Under the pieces are notes generated by a model that saw only the letters and a list, made by a program, of their open reading frames with translations, searched no databases and was not told where the DNA came from. Source: Butyrivibrio hungatei NK4A153 (GTDB lineage Bacteria > Bacillota > Clostridia > Lachnospirales > Lachnospiraceae). From it: a stretch of DNA of 64,000 bases. The DNA lies in the NCBI RefSeq assembly GCF_000424465.1, contig NZ_AUJY01000001.1, positions 351,588-415,587 of the forward strand, written 5' to 3'. The number at the start of each line of letters is the position of its first letter. Within the stretch, counting starts at the first letter, position 1. Shown piece after piece: positions 45,121 through 54,089 of the stretch. Both the position numbers and the translations under genes were made by a program.

Positions 45121-45393
45121 ATGAACAAGATTATTATTACAGTTGTTGGTAAAGACACAGTGGGAATTATTGCTAAGGTATGTACTTATCTTGCAGATTC
45201 AGGGATCAATATCCTCGATATCTCTCAGACTATCGTAAGCGGATATTTTAATATGATGATGATCGCATCTATGGAAGGGACATCAAAAGATTTCAACACT
45301 GTTGCCGATGATCTTGAGAAAATTGGTAAAGATATCGGTGTTGTAATTAAATGTCAGAGAGAAGAAATTTTTGATTCCATGCATAGAATTTAA
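45121..45393 (+). CDS. ACT domain protein, UPF0237 family
   Basis: 90-residue single ACT domain: NKIIITVVGKDTVGIIAKVC, then ISQTIVSGYFNMMMIASM with the ligand-binding Gly-containing turn. Single ACT proteins of the UPF0237/GcvR-like type are thought to sense an amino acid. It is always paired in clostridia with the UPF0210 (PFL) gene that follows here after 12 bp, preceded by TTAAGGAGACAACCTA. The ribosome site of the ACT gene itself is GTGGAGGAA. Confidence 0.9.
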   Translation: MNKIIITVVGKDTVGIIAKVCTYLADSGINILDISQTIVSGYFNMMMIASMEGTSKDFNTVADDLEKIGKDIGVVIKCQREEIFDSMHRI

Positions 45394-45405
45394 GGAGACA
45401 ACCTA

Positions 45406-46770
45406 ATGATAAACACTAAAGAAGTCATCGAGACCAATGAAATGATCGAGAAGGAAAATCTCGATGTAAGAACAATTACAATGGGTATCAGCCTTCTTGA
45501 CTGTATCGATTCAGATCTCGAAACTCTCAAGAAGAATATATACAATAAGATTTATGAGTCTGCAAAAGACCTTGTTCGGACCGGAGACCAGATCTCAAGA
45601 GAGTTCGGTATTCCTATCGTAAACAAAAGAGTTTCCGTTACACCTATCGCTCTTGTCGGTGGGGCAGCTTGTAAGACAAAAGAAGATTTTGCGGAGATAG
45701 CAAAGACTCTTGATGAAGTTGCAAAGAAAATCGGAGTAAACTTTATCGGAGGATATTCAGCGCTTGTAAGTAAGGGAATGACACAGGCAGACAGACTTCT
45801 CATTGAGTCAATTCCGCTTGCTCTTTCTCAGACAGATCTTGTTTGTTCATCAATCAATGTAGGTTCAACCAAGACAGGTATCAACATGGATGCTGTTCGT
45901 CTTATGGGAACAATTATAAAAGATACTGCTGAAGCAACCAAAGAGAATGATTCTCTTGGATGCGCAAAGCTCGTAGTATTCTGCAATGCGCCTGATGACA
46001 ACCCGTTCATGGCGGGAGCATTCCACGGCGTTACGGAGGCAGACAGAATTATCAATGTCGGTGTCAGCGGACCCGGTGTTGTTAAGACTGCACTTGAAAA
46101 AGTAAGAGGAGAGAATTTTGAGATTCTCTGCGAGACTATAAAGAAGACAGCATTTAAGGTTACAAGAGTTGGTCAGCTCGTTGCAAGGGAAGCATCAAAG
46201 AGACTTGGCGTTCCTTTTGGAATAATCGACCTTTCACTTGCACCCACACCTGCTATCGGAGACAGCGTTGCCGATATTCTTCATGAGATAGGAGTTGAGC
46301 ATGCAGGTGCGCCCGGAACAACGGCAGCTCTTGCACTTCTTAACGACCAGGTTAAAAAAGGCGGTGTTATGGCTTCTTCTTACGTTGGCGGACTTTCGGG
46401 AGCATTTATTCCTGTAAGTGAAGATCAGGGAATGATCAACGCCGTTGAAGCGGGAGCGCTTACACTTGAAAAGCTTGAAGCAATGACATGCGTATGCTCT
46501 GTTGGTCTTGATATGATCGCGATTCCCGGAGATACAAAGGATACAACCATCGCCGGAGTTATTGCGGATGAAATGGCAATCGGAATGATCAACCAGAAGA
46601 CTACTGCAGTAAGACTTATTCCCGTTATCGGAAAGGGAGTGGGAGAGACTGTTGAATTTGGCGGACTTTTGGGATATGCACCTATTATGCCTGTAAACGG
46701 ATTCTCTTGCGACGCTTTCGTAAACAGAGGCGGAAGAATTCCCGCCCCCGTACATAGCTTTAAGAACTAA
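45406..46770 (+). CDS. PFL-fold protein, UPF0210 (DUF711)
   Basis: 454-residue protein of the UPF0210 family, which has the ten-stranded pyruvate-formate-lyase-like barrel without a glycyl radical. Typical segments are [31 protein letters not shown] (about 66-80), [40 protein letters not shown] (about 271-290) and the tail [20 protein letters not shown]. The biochemical function is unknown to me. The tight coupling to the ACT-domain gene suggests amino-acid-responsive regulation of the PFL-like protein. It converges on the histidine kinase gene with a 13-bp gap. Confidence 0.9.
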   Translation: MINTKEVIETNEMIEKENLDVRTITMGISLLDCIDSDLETLKKNIYNKIYESAKDLVRTGDQISREFGIPIVNKRVSVTPIALVGGAACKTKEDFAEIAKTLDEVAKKIGVNFIGGYSALVSKGMTQADRLLIESIPLALSQTDLVCSSINVGSTKTGINMDAVRLMGTIIKDTAEATKENDSLGCAKLVVFCNAPDDNPFMAGAFHGVTEADRIINVGVSGPGVVKTALEKVRGENFEILCETIKKTAFKVTRVGQLVAREASKRLGVPFGIIDLSLAPTPAIGDSVADILHEIGVEHAGAPGTTAALALLNDQVKKGGVMASSYVGGLSGAFIPVSEDQGMINAVEAGALTLEKLEAMTCVCSVGLDMIAIPGDTKDTTIAGVIADEMAIGMINQKTTAVRLIPVIGKGVGETVEFGGLLGYAPIMPVNGFSCDAFVNRGGRIPAPVHSFKN

Positions 46771-46783
46771 TGATTTTTAAGAA

Positions 46784-48115
46784 TTATTTGACTGCACTGA
46801 ACGGAATGGTGATGTTTGAGTAAAACTCGTTTTCACTGTTTCTGAAATCTGCTGAACCACCATAGGTTTCAGCTGCAGACTTGATTGATTTTAAGCCTAT
46901 ACCACTGCCGGCGCGTCTGGTGGTGATATAGGTGTTATTTTTTTGCTTAACAAAGCCGTTGAAGCTGTTGGTCGTAACTATATAAAGGTTACTCATGTTT
47001 CTTTCAAGGATCTTGATATCTATCTTTCTGTCTTCCTCGGGAAGTTCCCTGCAGGCAAGAACGGCATTTTCCAAAAGATTTCCTATTATATTGCAAAGAT
47101 CTATGGTTGATATCGATATTTCTTTTACCGGAAGAGTAACTTTGCAGTTAAACTGTATCTTTTCACTTTTGCATTGTCTCATATAGTGATTGAGGAGTGC
47201 GTTGAGCGAATTGTTCTTGCAGTAATATCTGATCTCGCTTTCGGGCATATTACTGATGTAATTGCTGAGGTACTCTCTGATAGACCTTATGTCACCGCTG
47301 TTTGCAAGAGAATCGAGCAGGCAGATGGTATGCTTGAAATCGTGTCTTACCCTTGCTGTATTCTCAATATAGCTCTGCTGACTTAAGTACTGAGCTTCTT
47401 TCATCTGCAGGATATGATATTTCTCTTCATATTTAACTGCGTTCATTATCTCAAATACTATGTTGTAAAAAATGATAGTAAGAATAATGAAGACAAAGAA
47501 CATTCCTATAAGAAGTCCCCAATAAGTGGCAAATATATCATCAACGTAGAGAGAACTGTATTTGCCGGGCATTATAAGTAAACTGATAGCCACGAATATG
47601 ATGGATACGGGCATTGTTATAATCCATATCTTAGGAATTGTGAGCATATCAACAAGGTTGCTTCCGTGATCGTAAAGAGGAGACCAGAAGATAGCAACGA
47701 TGAAGAAGCTTATGGTAACACGGATAAATGTTGTTTCTATATTATATGTGTCGGAATTGGATGCGGGATTGACAATTGCATCGTATCCGTAGACTCCGTT
47801 TATTATTATCGACATCAAGGCACACATCCAAAGGTAGATCGCAAGGGATTTTGCAAGATCTGCAACAAGAGTTTGCTCATAGATAAAATACAAGATAAAA
47901 ACCAATAAAAGAAATGTAAAAGCTTTATCTGCATCAAGTGTAAGTGTAATAAACGAAAACAGCGCGGACAGGATTACTATTATGGCGCTCATTCCGATAA
48001 AAAGCGGTTTGGTTCGGTACTTCAGATGATTCTTAAACGGCAGGTAGCACATGATAAGTGCCGGGATAAGAATGAGGTTTGAAAAAAACATATTCAAAAA
48101 ATTAAAGGCGTTCAT
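46784..48115 (-). CDS. GHKL sensor histidine kinase (AgrC/LytS-like)
   Basis: 443-residue membrane kinase. About six TM helices (residues 8-222) are followed by a coiled-coil linker, the H-box ARVRHDFKHTICLLDSL with phosphoacceptor His258, and a GHKL ATPase domain with N-box NIIGNLLENAVLA (about 338-350) and G-box GSGIGLKSIKSAAETYGG (about 407-424). It resembles quorum-peptide or cell-wall-stress kinases; the signal is unknown. Its ATG overlaps the last base of the response-regulator gene, so the two are co-translated. The pair is divergent from the polysaccharide operon. Confidence 0.92.
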   Translation of the reverse strand: MNAFNFLNMFFSNLILIPALIMCYLPFKNHLKYRTKPLFIGMSAIIVILSALFSFITLTLDADKAFTFLLLVFILYFIYEQTLVADLAKSLAIYLWMCALMSIIINGVYGYDAIVNPASNSDTYNIETTFIRVTISFFIVAIFWSPLYDHGSNLVDMLTIPKIWIITMPVSIIFVAISLLIMPGKYSSLYVDDIFATYWGLLIGMFFVFIILTIIFYNIVFEIMNAVKYEEKYHILQMKEAQYLSQQSYIENTARVRHDFKHTICLLDSLANSGDIRSIREYLSNYISNMPESEIRYYCKNNSLNALLNHYMRQCKSEKIQFNCKVTLPVKEISISTIDLCNIIGNLLENAVLACRELPEEDRKIDIKILERNMSNLYIVTTNSFNGFVKQKNNTYITTRRAGSGIGLKSIKSAAETYGGSADFRNSENEFYSNITIPFSAVK

Positions 48116-48855
48116 CAGATAACTTCACTTTCATTTCTAATTTTATTAAAGATATAATTCTTCCAGATCTGCTCAAGCTGTTTTTCTTTTCTGAGCGTGA
48201 TGGGAGTCTGCATGTCACCGGCTATAAAACAGCTTCCGTTTTTTAAGGAAGTGATATAGTCCATATTTACCAGGATTCCTCTCATGACAGGAAGAAATCT
48301 GATGTCTTCGGTCAGAATGTCCGAGATTCTTGAAAAAGTCATTCTGACTTTATATGTCCTCTGATTCTTTAAGACAATCTCGTTGTAGTGGCCGATGGAT
48401 CTTATAAGTGCGATATCTGAATAGGGCACGGATACTTTATCTTTTTCATAAGTAAAGAAAAGGTACGGAACATCTTCGGCCATTGTTTTTTTCTTAAGGA
48501 AATCATCCATAACCTTATAGAGCTTGCCAATCTCGGCAGGTTTTGAAATGTAATCATAGGCATGGATACTAAATGCTTCCGGCATGAATTCATTGCTGCT
48601 TGTAAGAAAGATGATAGCGGTATCGGTATCGGTTTCTCGTATTTTTTGGGCAGTTTCGATTCCTGAAATGCCATTCATATAAATATCCATGAAGATCAAA
48701 GTGTAATTATATTTTTTATACTCGGAAAGAAAATCTTCGCCTCCCGAAAAGACTTCGATAGAAAGATCGAGTGAGTTCTCATAAGCGTAACTCATCAGAA
48801 TAGTTCTCAGCTGATCCGCATCAGAACGCAGATCGTCAACAATTGCAATATTCAT
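48115..48855 (-). CDS. LytTR-family response regulator
   Basis: 246-residue regulator. The receiver domain (1-120) has acidic pocket VDD (6-8), phosphoacceptor Asp57 in IFMDIYMNG, T/S in LTSS (about 84-87) and K in YISKP. The LytTR DNA-binding domain (about 140-240) contains VPYSDIALIRSIGHYNEIVL. LytTR proteins bind paired 9-bp direct repeats and usually control surface, toxin or bacteriocin genes. It is the first gene of the regulator-kinase operon. The shared 204-bp gap with the polysaccharide operon makes that operon an obvious candidate target (inference). Confidence 0.93.
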   Translation of the reverse strand: MNIAIVDDLRSDADQLRTILMSYAYENSLDLSIEVFSGGEDFLSEYKKYNYTLIFMDIYMNGISGIETAQKIRETDTDTAIIFLTSSNEFMPEAFSIHAYDYISKPAEIGKLYKVMDDFLKKKTMAEDVPYLFFTYEKDKVSVPYSDIALIRSIGHYNEIVLKNQRTYKVRMTFSRISDILTEDIRFLPVMRGILVNMDYITSLKNGSCFIAGDMQTPITLRKEKQLEQIWKNYIFNKIRNESEVI

Positions 48856-48909
48856 TTAACTATAATTCCCCGTCATAAAATTAGCGTTTTGAAAAATATT
48901 TCATAATAG

Positions 48910-48939
48910 ATTATAATATTATAATGCATCTTATGCCAA
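48910..48939 (-). promoter_or_regulatory. Promoter of the LytTR/kinase operon
   Basis: On the minus strand, TTGGCA (48939-48934), an 18-bp spacer and TATAAT (48915-48910) precede the regulator ATG, leaving a leader of about 48 nt. Confidence 0.55.
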
Positions 48940-48979
48940 AAAAAAACATTTTATGACATAAATATTGCTTCGAAATCGC

Positions 48980-49021
48980 GTTGACAATAAAATTTTATAC
49001 GTCAACGGCAAACGGTTTGAC
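48980..49021. repeat. Three GTTGAC/GTCAAC half-sites upstream of the polysaccharide operon
   Basis: GTTGAC (48980-48985), GTCAAC (49001-49006) and TTTGAC (49016-49021) form two overlapping inverted repeats. The first pair frames the internally palindromic ATAAAATTTTAT and is spaced 21 bp start to start, two helical turns. The sites lie 39-80 bp before the ATG at 49060. A -10-like TTATAC (48995-49000) without a good -35 box lies between them, so activator or repressor binding here is plausible. Confidence 0.5.
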
Positions 49022-49059
49022 TAAATTTGAGCGATAAACTTATGCAAAGAGGGGCACTT

Positions 49060-52000
49060 ATGTTTAGAAGATTAAAAAATCTGTTTGTATTCGCTCTCGT
49101 TGCTGTCATCGGCACTACAAGTCTTGTAGGCTGCGGAGATAACACCGAATCGGTTTCTGATATCGATCTTACCAAGATTCAGAGACTTTCTTATGATGCA
49201 ACAGACGAGCACGAAATTGCGTTGGAGAAATTCAATAAAGGTTGTGAACCTGCCAAGATTATTCGTGACGACAAGTCACAGCCTGAAAAGAACTTTTGTC
49301 TGATTTTTCAAGGCGCAAAGGATTCAGTTACCGTAGAAAAGGTACTGCAGATCCTTGATGAGAAGAATATCAAGGCTACATTCGCTATTACTGCGGCAAC
49401 AGCTGCGGAAGACGATGCTTTGATCGACCTTATTATTGAAAAAGGACATGACATTATCGACAATGGCCTTAACGGCGATTCTTCTATAGATGTATTGTCA
49501 GATGAAGATATGGTCAGCAATTTTTCTGATTCCAGAAAAGTTTTTTCCACATTAATGGATGTTCCACCCGATAAGATGATGCTTAACACTACATATTATA
49601 ATGACACGATATGTATGGCAGCGTCTGCTTCAGGTTACAACAAACTGGTTTCACCCAGTTCCGGAAGCTACCTTAATGAGAAGAGTTTCAGAGATGCTCA
49701 GAATACTTCTGAGTATGTTTTAAGACAGGGAAGCGGTAAGATCCTCGTTATCAAGCTTGATGAGTATGTTGAATCTCTCGAGGTTGATCCGAAGGTTGAA
49801 TACAAGGACCCTGCTATTGACGTACAACCGACTATAGTTCCTTCAGCCGACAGCAAAGAGAAGGAAGATGAAAGAGACGTTGTCACCATGGTTGGATGGC
49901 TTCTTGATGCAATGCAATCTCAGAATGTTCAGAACGTTAAGCTTGATAAGCTTAAAGCTCTTAATGATGAAGAGTACGTAAGACAGTTGTATGAAGAGAC
50001 AGGCGGATATTCTGCCGAAGTATATGAAGAAGTAGCAACAATGAAAGATGTTACCGGTCTTTGCTTCTACGGAATTCCCGAGAATGCCGAGAGCGTTGAT
50101 GCTATTACAAAAGCGCTTATTAAAGCCAATGCAAAAGCCACTTTCTTTGTAAGCTCAGAGGATATAGAGAAGAACCCCAAGTCTGTTGAGAAGATTGTAA
50201 ATTCAGGATTTTCAATCGCAACAAGAGGCACTACGGGTGGAAATATCAGTAACAAAGAATTCTATGATATATATGTTGATCTCAAGACTTCTGTAAGAAG
50301 CATTCAGAAGAACTACGGTCTTAAGGCAAAATACTACATGCCTGAAGATGCAAGCGAGATAACGGAGAACCTCAGAATCGCAGCAAAGGTTGCGGGACTT
50401 GATGTTGTTTCACCCAAGAATGAAGCAGTTCCTGAGAAGGGCTACATCAGCTGTTTCGATCTTACAAGAGAGTTCGATATGGCTAAGCTCAATGCTTATA
50501 TTTCATCCACGGCAGGTAAAAATCAGCAAGTTGTAGATATCACAGAACTTGTCAAATCATCTACATGTGAGCCTGTTACCGATAAAGAGACACTTGCGCA
50601 CCTTAGAATGGAAAATCATGCAAGACTTGCTCAGGAGAGAAAGAATATATATACATCTGAAAGAGCTGTGACCATGACATTCTACGGAATCTCAAATAAA
50701 GCGGTTCTTAATGATGTTCTTTCAATACTTAAGCAGAACGGATACAAGGGAACTTTCTTTGTAACACCTGATGAACTCAGTAGATGCGGAGAGTCAATTA
50801 CCAAGATCCTTAACGGCGGAAATGAGATCGGTATTGCATATGTTAGCAATTCACAGATCGATCAGAGTTATGATGAAGTTGCCGGATATATATTTGGTGC
50901 CCAGCAGTATGCAGAGTGGAAATATGATGCCAAGATTTCTGTTGTAATGCAGCCTTACGGCGTTCCTTCCAAGGATACCAAGGAAGCTGTCGCTTCATGC
51001 GGATGCTCGCTTGCAGGATATGAGTATTCAATGGTTCAGTCTAAGGACAGAAGTGCTGTAGACTTAAGCTTCTACACAACACTTGCCAAAAAGGTTGAAG
51101 CACACAGAGGAAGCATTATTTACTTTAATATGAATTACTATACCGCAGACCAGGATGCTGCAAGCGGTGACGGAACAACACTTCTTGCGGAACTTTTGAA
51201 TAAGTTCATTGAGACAAAGATTTATGCACTTACATATAAGGATGTTTACGGAAAGTCACAGCCTTCAACATCATATACGGTTAAGACTTTCAGTGAACTT
51301 GCTTCTTCACAGTATGTATATGCACCTATCAAGAATTCACAGAAGATTGTTTCAAACAATAACAACATTGTTGAAGCACTTCCGGATAATGCAACAAAGA
51401 ATGCATATATGGCCGGACATTACATTGGAAATCCCGATGTTACATACATTCCCGGATTTACCGATGATGAGATGAAAGCTTATGACAAGACCGGTAAGAT
51501 ATCAAAGAATAAGGTTATTTTCCTTACTTTTGATGACTGGGGATACGAGCAGGATATAAATGAACTTCTTTATGTCCTTGATAAGTACAAAGTAAAAGGA
51601 AACTTCTTTGTAAGAACAAACAATGTTGCCGACAACCCGAATCTTTTAAGAGCTATCGCGGTTGACGGACACATGATAGGATCACATTCCAATTCACACA
51701 TGGTTGCATGGAATGCTACCCAGAACGAAGACGGAACATATAGTTACGAATCAATCAGTGAGGATGCCGGAAAGAGACTTAGAGCAGATGTAGTTAACAG
51801 CTACTCAACACTTAATAAATACTGCGGTGATGTAGTCGTAGACGGAAGACGAGCGCTTTCAACAATCTACAGACCACCGACCCTTGCAATGAGCCGAATC
51901 GCTATGGAAAATATTTTGGATGTAGGATTCTCATACATTGTCAGCGGAGACTTTAGCTCAGGGGACTACAATTGCAGTTCTGTTGATGAAGTTGTGAACA

Positions 52001-52176
52001 TATTACGAAACGGCAAGAAAGCATGGTACGGAAATGCAACTATAGGAAATGGTTCATGTATCGTATTGCATATGTCGCCCAATGCACAGTATACTGCCGA
52101 GGCACTCGATATCATGATTCCGGAATGGAAAGCTCAGGGCTACAATTTTGGCAGACTTGACGATTACCTAAGATGA
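49060..52176 (+). CDS. Lipoprotein with four tandem NodB-type polysaccharide deacetylase domains
   Basis: 1038-residue exported lipoprotein with signal peptide and lipobox SLVGC (Cys25). Four repeats of the NodB fold follow, each with the strand plus KAT/KGTFF signature. They begin near residue 77 (CLIFQGAKDS, ATFAIT), 332 (LCFYGIPENA, KATFFVSS), 534 (MTFYGISNKA, GTFFVTPD) and 817 (FLTFDDWGYE, KGNFFVRT). Only the fourth keeps the catalytic TFDD (about 821-824) and the metal-binding GSHSNSH (about 873-879). The first three lack Asp and His ligands and may bind glycan. It is the first gene of a four-gene operon. The start at 49060 is chosen by AGAGGGG and the signal peptide. Confidence 0.88.
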   Translation: MFRRLKNLFVFALVAVIGTTSLVGCGDNTESVSDIDLTKIQRLSYDATDEHEIALEKFNKGCEPAKIIRDDKSQPEKNFCLIFQGAKDSVTVEKVLQILDEKNIKATFAITAATAAEDDALIDLIIEKGHDIIDNGLNGDSSIDVLSDEDMVSNFSDSRKVFSTLMDVPPDKMMLNTTYYNDTICMAASASGYNKLVSPSSGSYLNEKSFRDAQNTSEYVLRQGSGKILVIKLDEYVESLEVDPKVEYKDPAIDVQPTIVPSADSKEKEDERDVVTMVGWLLDAMQSQNVQNVKLDKLKALNDEEYVRQLYEETGGYSAEVYEEVATMKDVTGLCFYGIPENAESVDAITKALIKANAKATFFVSSEDIEKNPKSVEKIVNSGFSIATRGTTGGNISNKEFYDIYVDLKTSVRSIQKNYGLKAKYYMPEDASEITENLRIAAKVAGLDVVSPKNEAVPEKGYISCFDLTREFDMAKLNAYISSTAGKNQQVVDITELVKSSTCEPVTDKETLAHLRMENHARLAQERKNIYTSERAVTMTFYGISNKAVLNDVLSILKQNGYKGTFFVTPDELSRCGESITKILNGGNEIGIAYVSNSQIDQSYDEVAGYIFGAQQYAEWKYDAKISVVMQPYGVPSKDTKEAVASCGCSLAGYEYSMVQSKDRSAVDLSFYTTLAKKVEAHRGSIIYFNMNYYTADQDAASGDGTTLLAELLNKFIETKIYALTYKDVYGKSQPSTSYTVKTFSELASSQYVYAPIKNSQKIVSNNNNIVEALPDNATKNAYMAGHYIGNPDVTYIPGFTDDEMKAYDKTGKISKNKVIFLTFDDWGYEQDINELLYVLDKYKVKGNFFVRTNNVADNPNLLRAIAVDGHMIGSHSNSHMVAWNATQNEDGTYSYESISEDAGKRLRADVVNSYSTLNKYCGDVVVDGRRALSTIYRPPTLAMSRIAMENILDVGFSYIVSGDFSSGDYNCSSVDEVVNILRNGKKAWYGNATIGNGSCIVLHMSPNAQYTAEALDIMIPEWKAQGYNFGRLDDYLR

Positions 52177-52190
52177 TTGAGGGGTAAAAG

Positions 52191-54080
52191 ATGGAATTTC
52201 TGGATAAGATAAAAAAGAAAAAAGGTTCTGTAAACAAAGAAGACGTGATGACTGTTGAAAAGAAAGACAGACGAGTTCTTTCACATGTTCCGGATTCTTC
52301 AAATAAAAGAACAAATGCAGAACGAAGAGGAAACAGTAACGACAATAAAAATAATGATTATGAGGCTTTTCTTAAGGAGAGTAAGTCAGGCATAAGATAT
52401 GTTACAGGTTTCCCGGTACATATGAGAAGCTACTCCAAAGAAGGCCCGAAAGTCAGCGGAGTCGGGAAGGTAGTTGATATATCAAACACCGGTATGCTCG
52501 TCGAAGTTGGAAGAGAGGAATTTAGCGCTCTCAGCACCAAGACGATGCTCAAAGTTGACTTCAGGGTTGTTCCGGGAAGTATGCCTGAAGGTAATGAAAT
52601 GCGGGTTAAGCAGAAAGTGAAAGTAGTCCGTACTTTCATTACTTCCGACGGAAAGTTCATGATCGGAATAAACTTTGGCAAAGAGCTTCACAATTATGCT
52701 GCCGCAAATAAAGACAGATTCATGTTTGTATCTTCGGTCATTCTGATAGCGTTTACTATCGCATGCGTCATCCTTATGAGAGCGGAGAGCATCATTTACT
52801 TTAAGTTTAATAAGCTCCTGTATCTGTACAGTATGGTCACAGCAGTGTATCTTTTGAGCAGATATATCTTCGGAGCTTTCTACAGACCAAAGAAAGTTGA
52901 TCCCGATTTTACACCGGGTGTTTCAATCCTTATTCCATGCTTCAACGAGGAAGAATGGATAGGAAGAACCATAGAGAGCTGTGTGAATCAGGAATATCCG
53001 ATAGAAAAGCTTGAAGTCATCATAATAGATGACTGCTCAACCGATGGTTCTGTTGAGAAGATAAAAGAGACAATAGAAAGATTAAAGAAAGAAGCAAACG
53101 GTAAGTATGATCTTGAAGGCAGAATTTCTTATTGCGTACAGGAAAAGAATGCCGGAAAGAGAGATGCTCTTGTAAGGGGAGCGGAACTTGCAAAACATGA
53201 GCTTGTTGTCTTTGTTGATTCGGACAGCTTCCTCGATCCGTTTGCCATAAGACATCTGGTTCAGCCCTTTAAAGATCCCAAGATGGGCGGCGTTGCAGGA
53301 AGAACCGATGTTGCAAATACTTACACAAATGCACTTACCAAGATGCAGAGTGTCAGATATTACATTGCTTTCAGGGTTATGAAAGCTTCTGAAGGGCTCT
53401 TTGATGCGGTTACATGTCTTTCGGGACCGCTTTCCTGCTACAGGAAGGAGATAATCCTTGCAAACAAAGAAGCGTGGATGAATCAGAGATTTCTTGGACA
53501 CAAGGCTACATTTGGTGATGACAGAGCGATGACAAACTTCATCCTCAGGCATTACAGGACGACATATCAGGATACGGCGGTTTGTTCTACGATTGTTCCC
53601 AATAAACATTCTGTCTTTCTTAAACAGCAGATGAGATGGAAGAGATCGTGGCTTAGAGAATCACTTATTGCAGCATCTTTTATGTGGAAGAAGGAACCGT
53701 TTGCGGTTATCGGATTCTATATGGGACTTGTGGTTCCTGTAGTTGCTCCGCTGGTTGTTCTTTATAACCTTGTATATGTACCTTTGACACAACACATTTT
53801 CCCGACCGCATTTTTACTGGGATTGTTCCTGATGTCATTCTTGATGAGTATGTCGCAGATGCTTCTCAGAAAGAGCTCAACATGGGCGTACGGCCTTTTA
53901 TTCTGCATTTATTATGAGCTTATTCTTTTGTGGCAGATGCCTATTGCATGGTTCACGTTCTGGAAAACCACATGGGGAACCAGAATGACGCCAAGTGACC
54001 TGGAGGAAGCTGAAAAGAAGCGCCTTCGCAAGGAAAAGAATAGCAAAAATAAGTCGTCAGATAATAATAACGTGGAATAA
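52191..54080 (+). CDS. PilZ-fused processive GT2 glycosyltransferase (hyaluronan synthase/NodC-like)
   Basis: 629-residue membrane polysaccharide synthase. The N-terminal cytoplasmic PilZ-like domain (about 65-170) has DISNTG (96-101) but no clear RxxxR partner motif. Two TM helices follow (about 180-228), then the GT2 domain with SILIPCFNEEEWI (about 244), DDCSTDGS (about 281), FVDSDSF (about 340), GDDRAMTNF (about 442) and LKQQMRWKRSWLRES (about 476). Three or four C-terminal TM helices form the channel. GDDRxxTN and the QQxRW context match hyaluronan synthase and NodC rather than PgaC or BcsA, suggesting UDP-GlcNAc use. It starts 14 bp after the deacetylase gene. Confidence 0.88.
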   Translation: MEFLDKIKKKKGSVNKEDVMTVEKKDRRVLSHVPDSSNKRTNAERRGNSNDNKNNDYEAFLKESKSGIRYVTGFPVHMRSYSKEGPKVSGVGKVVDISNTGMLVEVGREEFSALSTKTMLKVDFRVVPGSMPEGNEMRVKQKVKVVRTFITSDGKFMIGINFGKELHNYAAANKDRFMFVSSVILIAFTIACVILMRAESIIYFKFNKLLYLYSMVTAVYLLSRYIFGAFYRPKKVDPDFTPGVSILIPCFNEEEWIGRTIESCVNQEYPIEKLEVIIIDDCSTDGSVEKIKETIERLKKEANGKYDLEGRISYCVQEKNAGKRDALVRGAELAKHELVVFVDSDSFLDPFAIRHLVQPFKDPKMGGVAGRTDVANTYTNALTKMQSVRYYIAFRVMKASEGLFDAVTCLSGPLSCYRKEIILANKEAWMNQRFLGHKATFGDDRAMTNFILRHYRTTYQDTAVCSTIVPNKHSVFLKQQMRWKRSWLRESLIAASFMWKKEPFAVIGFYMGLVVPVVAPLVVLYNLVYVPLTQHIFPTAFLLGLFLMSFLMSMSQMLLRKSSTWAYGLLFCIYYELILLWQMPIAWFTFWKTTWGTRMTPSDLEEAEKKRLRKEKNSKNKSSDNNNVE

Positions 54081-54089
54081 GGTGGAAAT

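Noticed and set aside
48981-49006. TTGACA at 48981 as the -35 box of the polysaccharide operon promoter
   Set aside because: No -10 hexamer lies 16-18 bp downstream. The hexamer is one arm of a longer inverted repeat, so it was listed as a binding-site array instead.
48856-49059. Classical LytTR 9-bp direct repeats in the divergent promoter region
   Set aside because: I looked for paired ACNGTTNAG-like direct repeats about 21-23 bp apart and found only partial matches. The clear pattern there is inverted GTTGAC half-sites.
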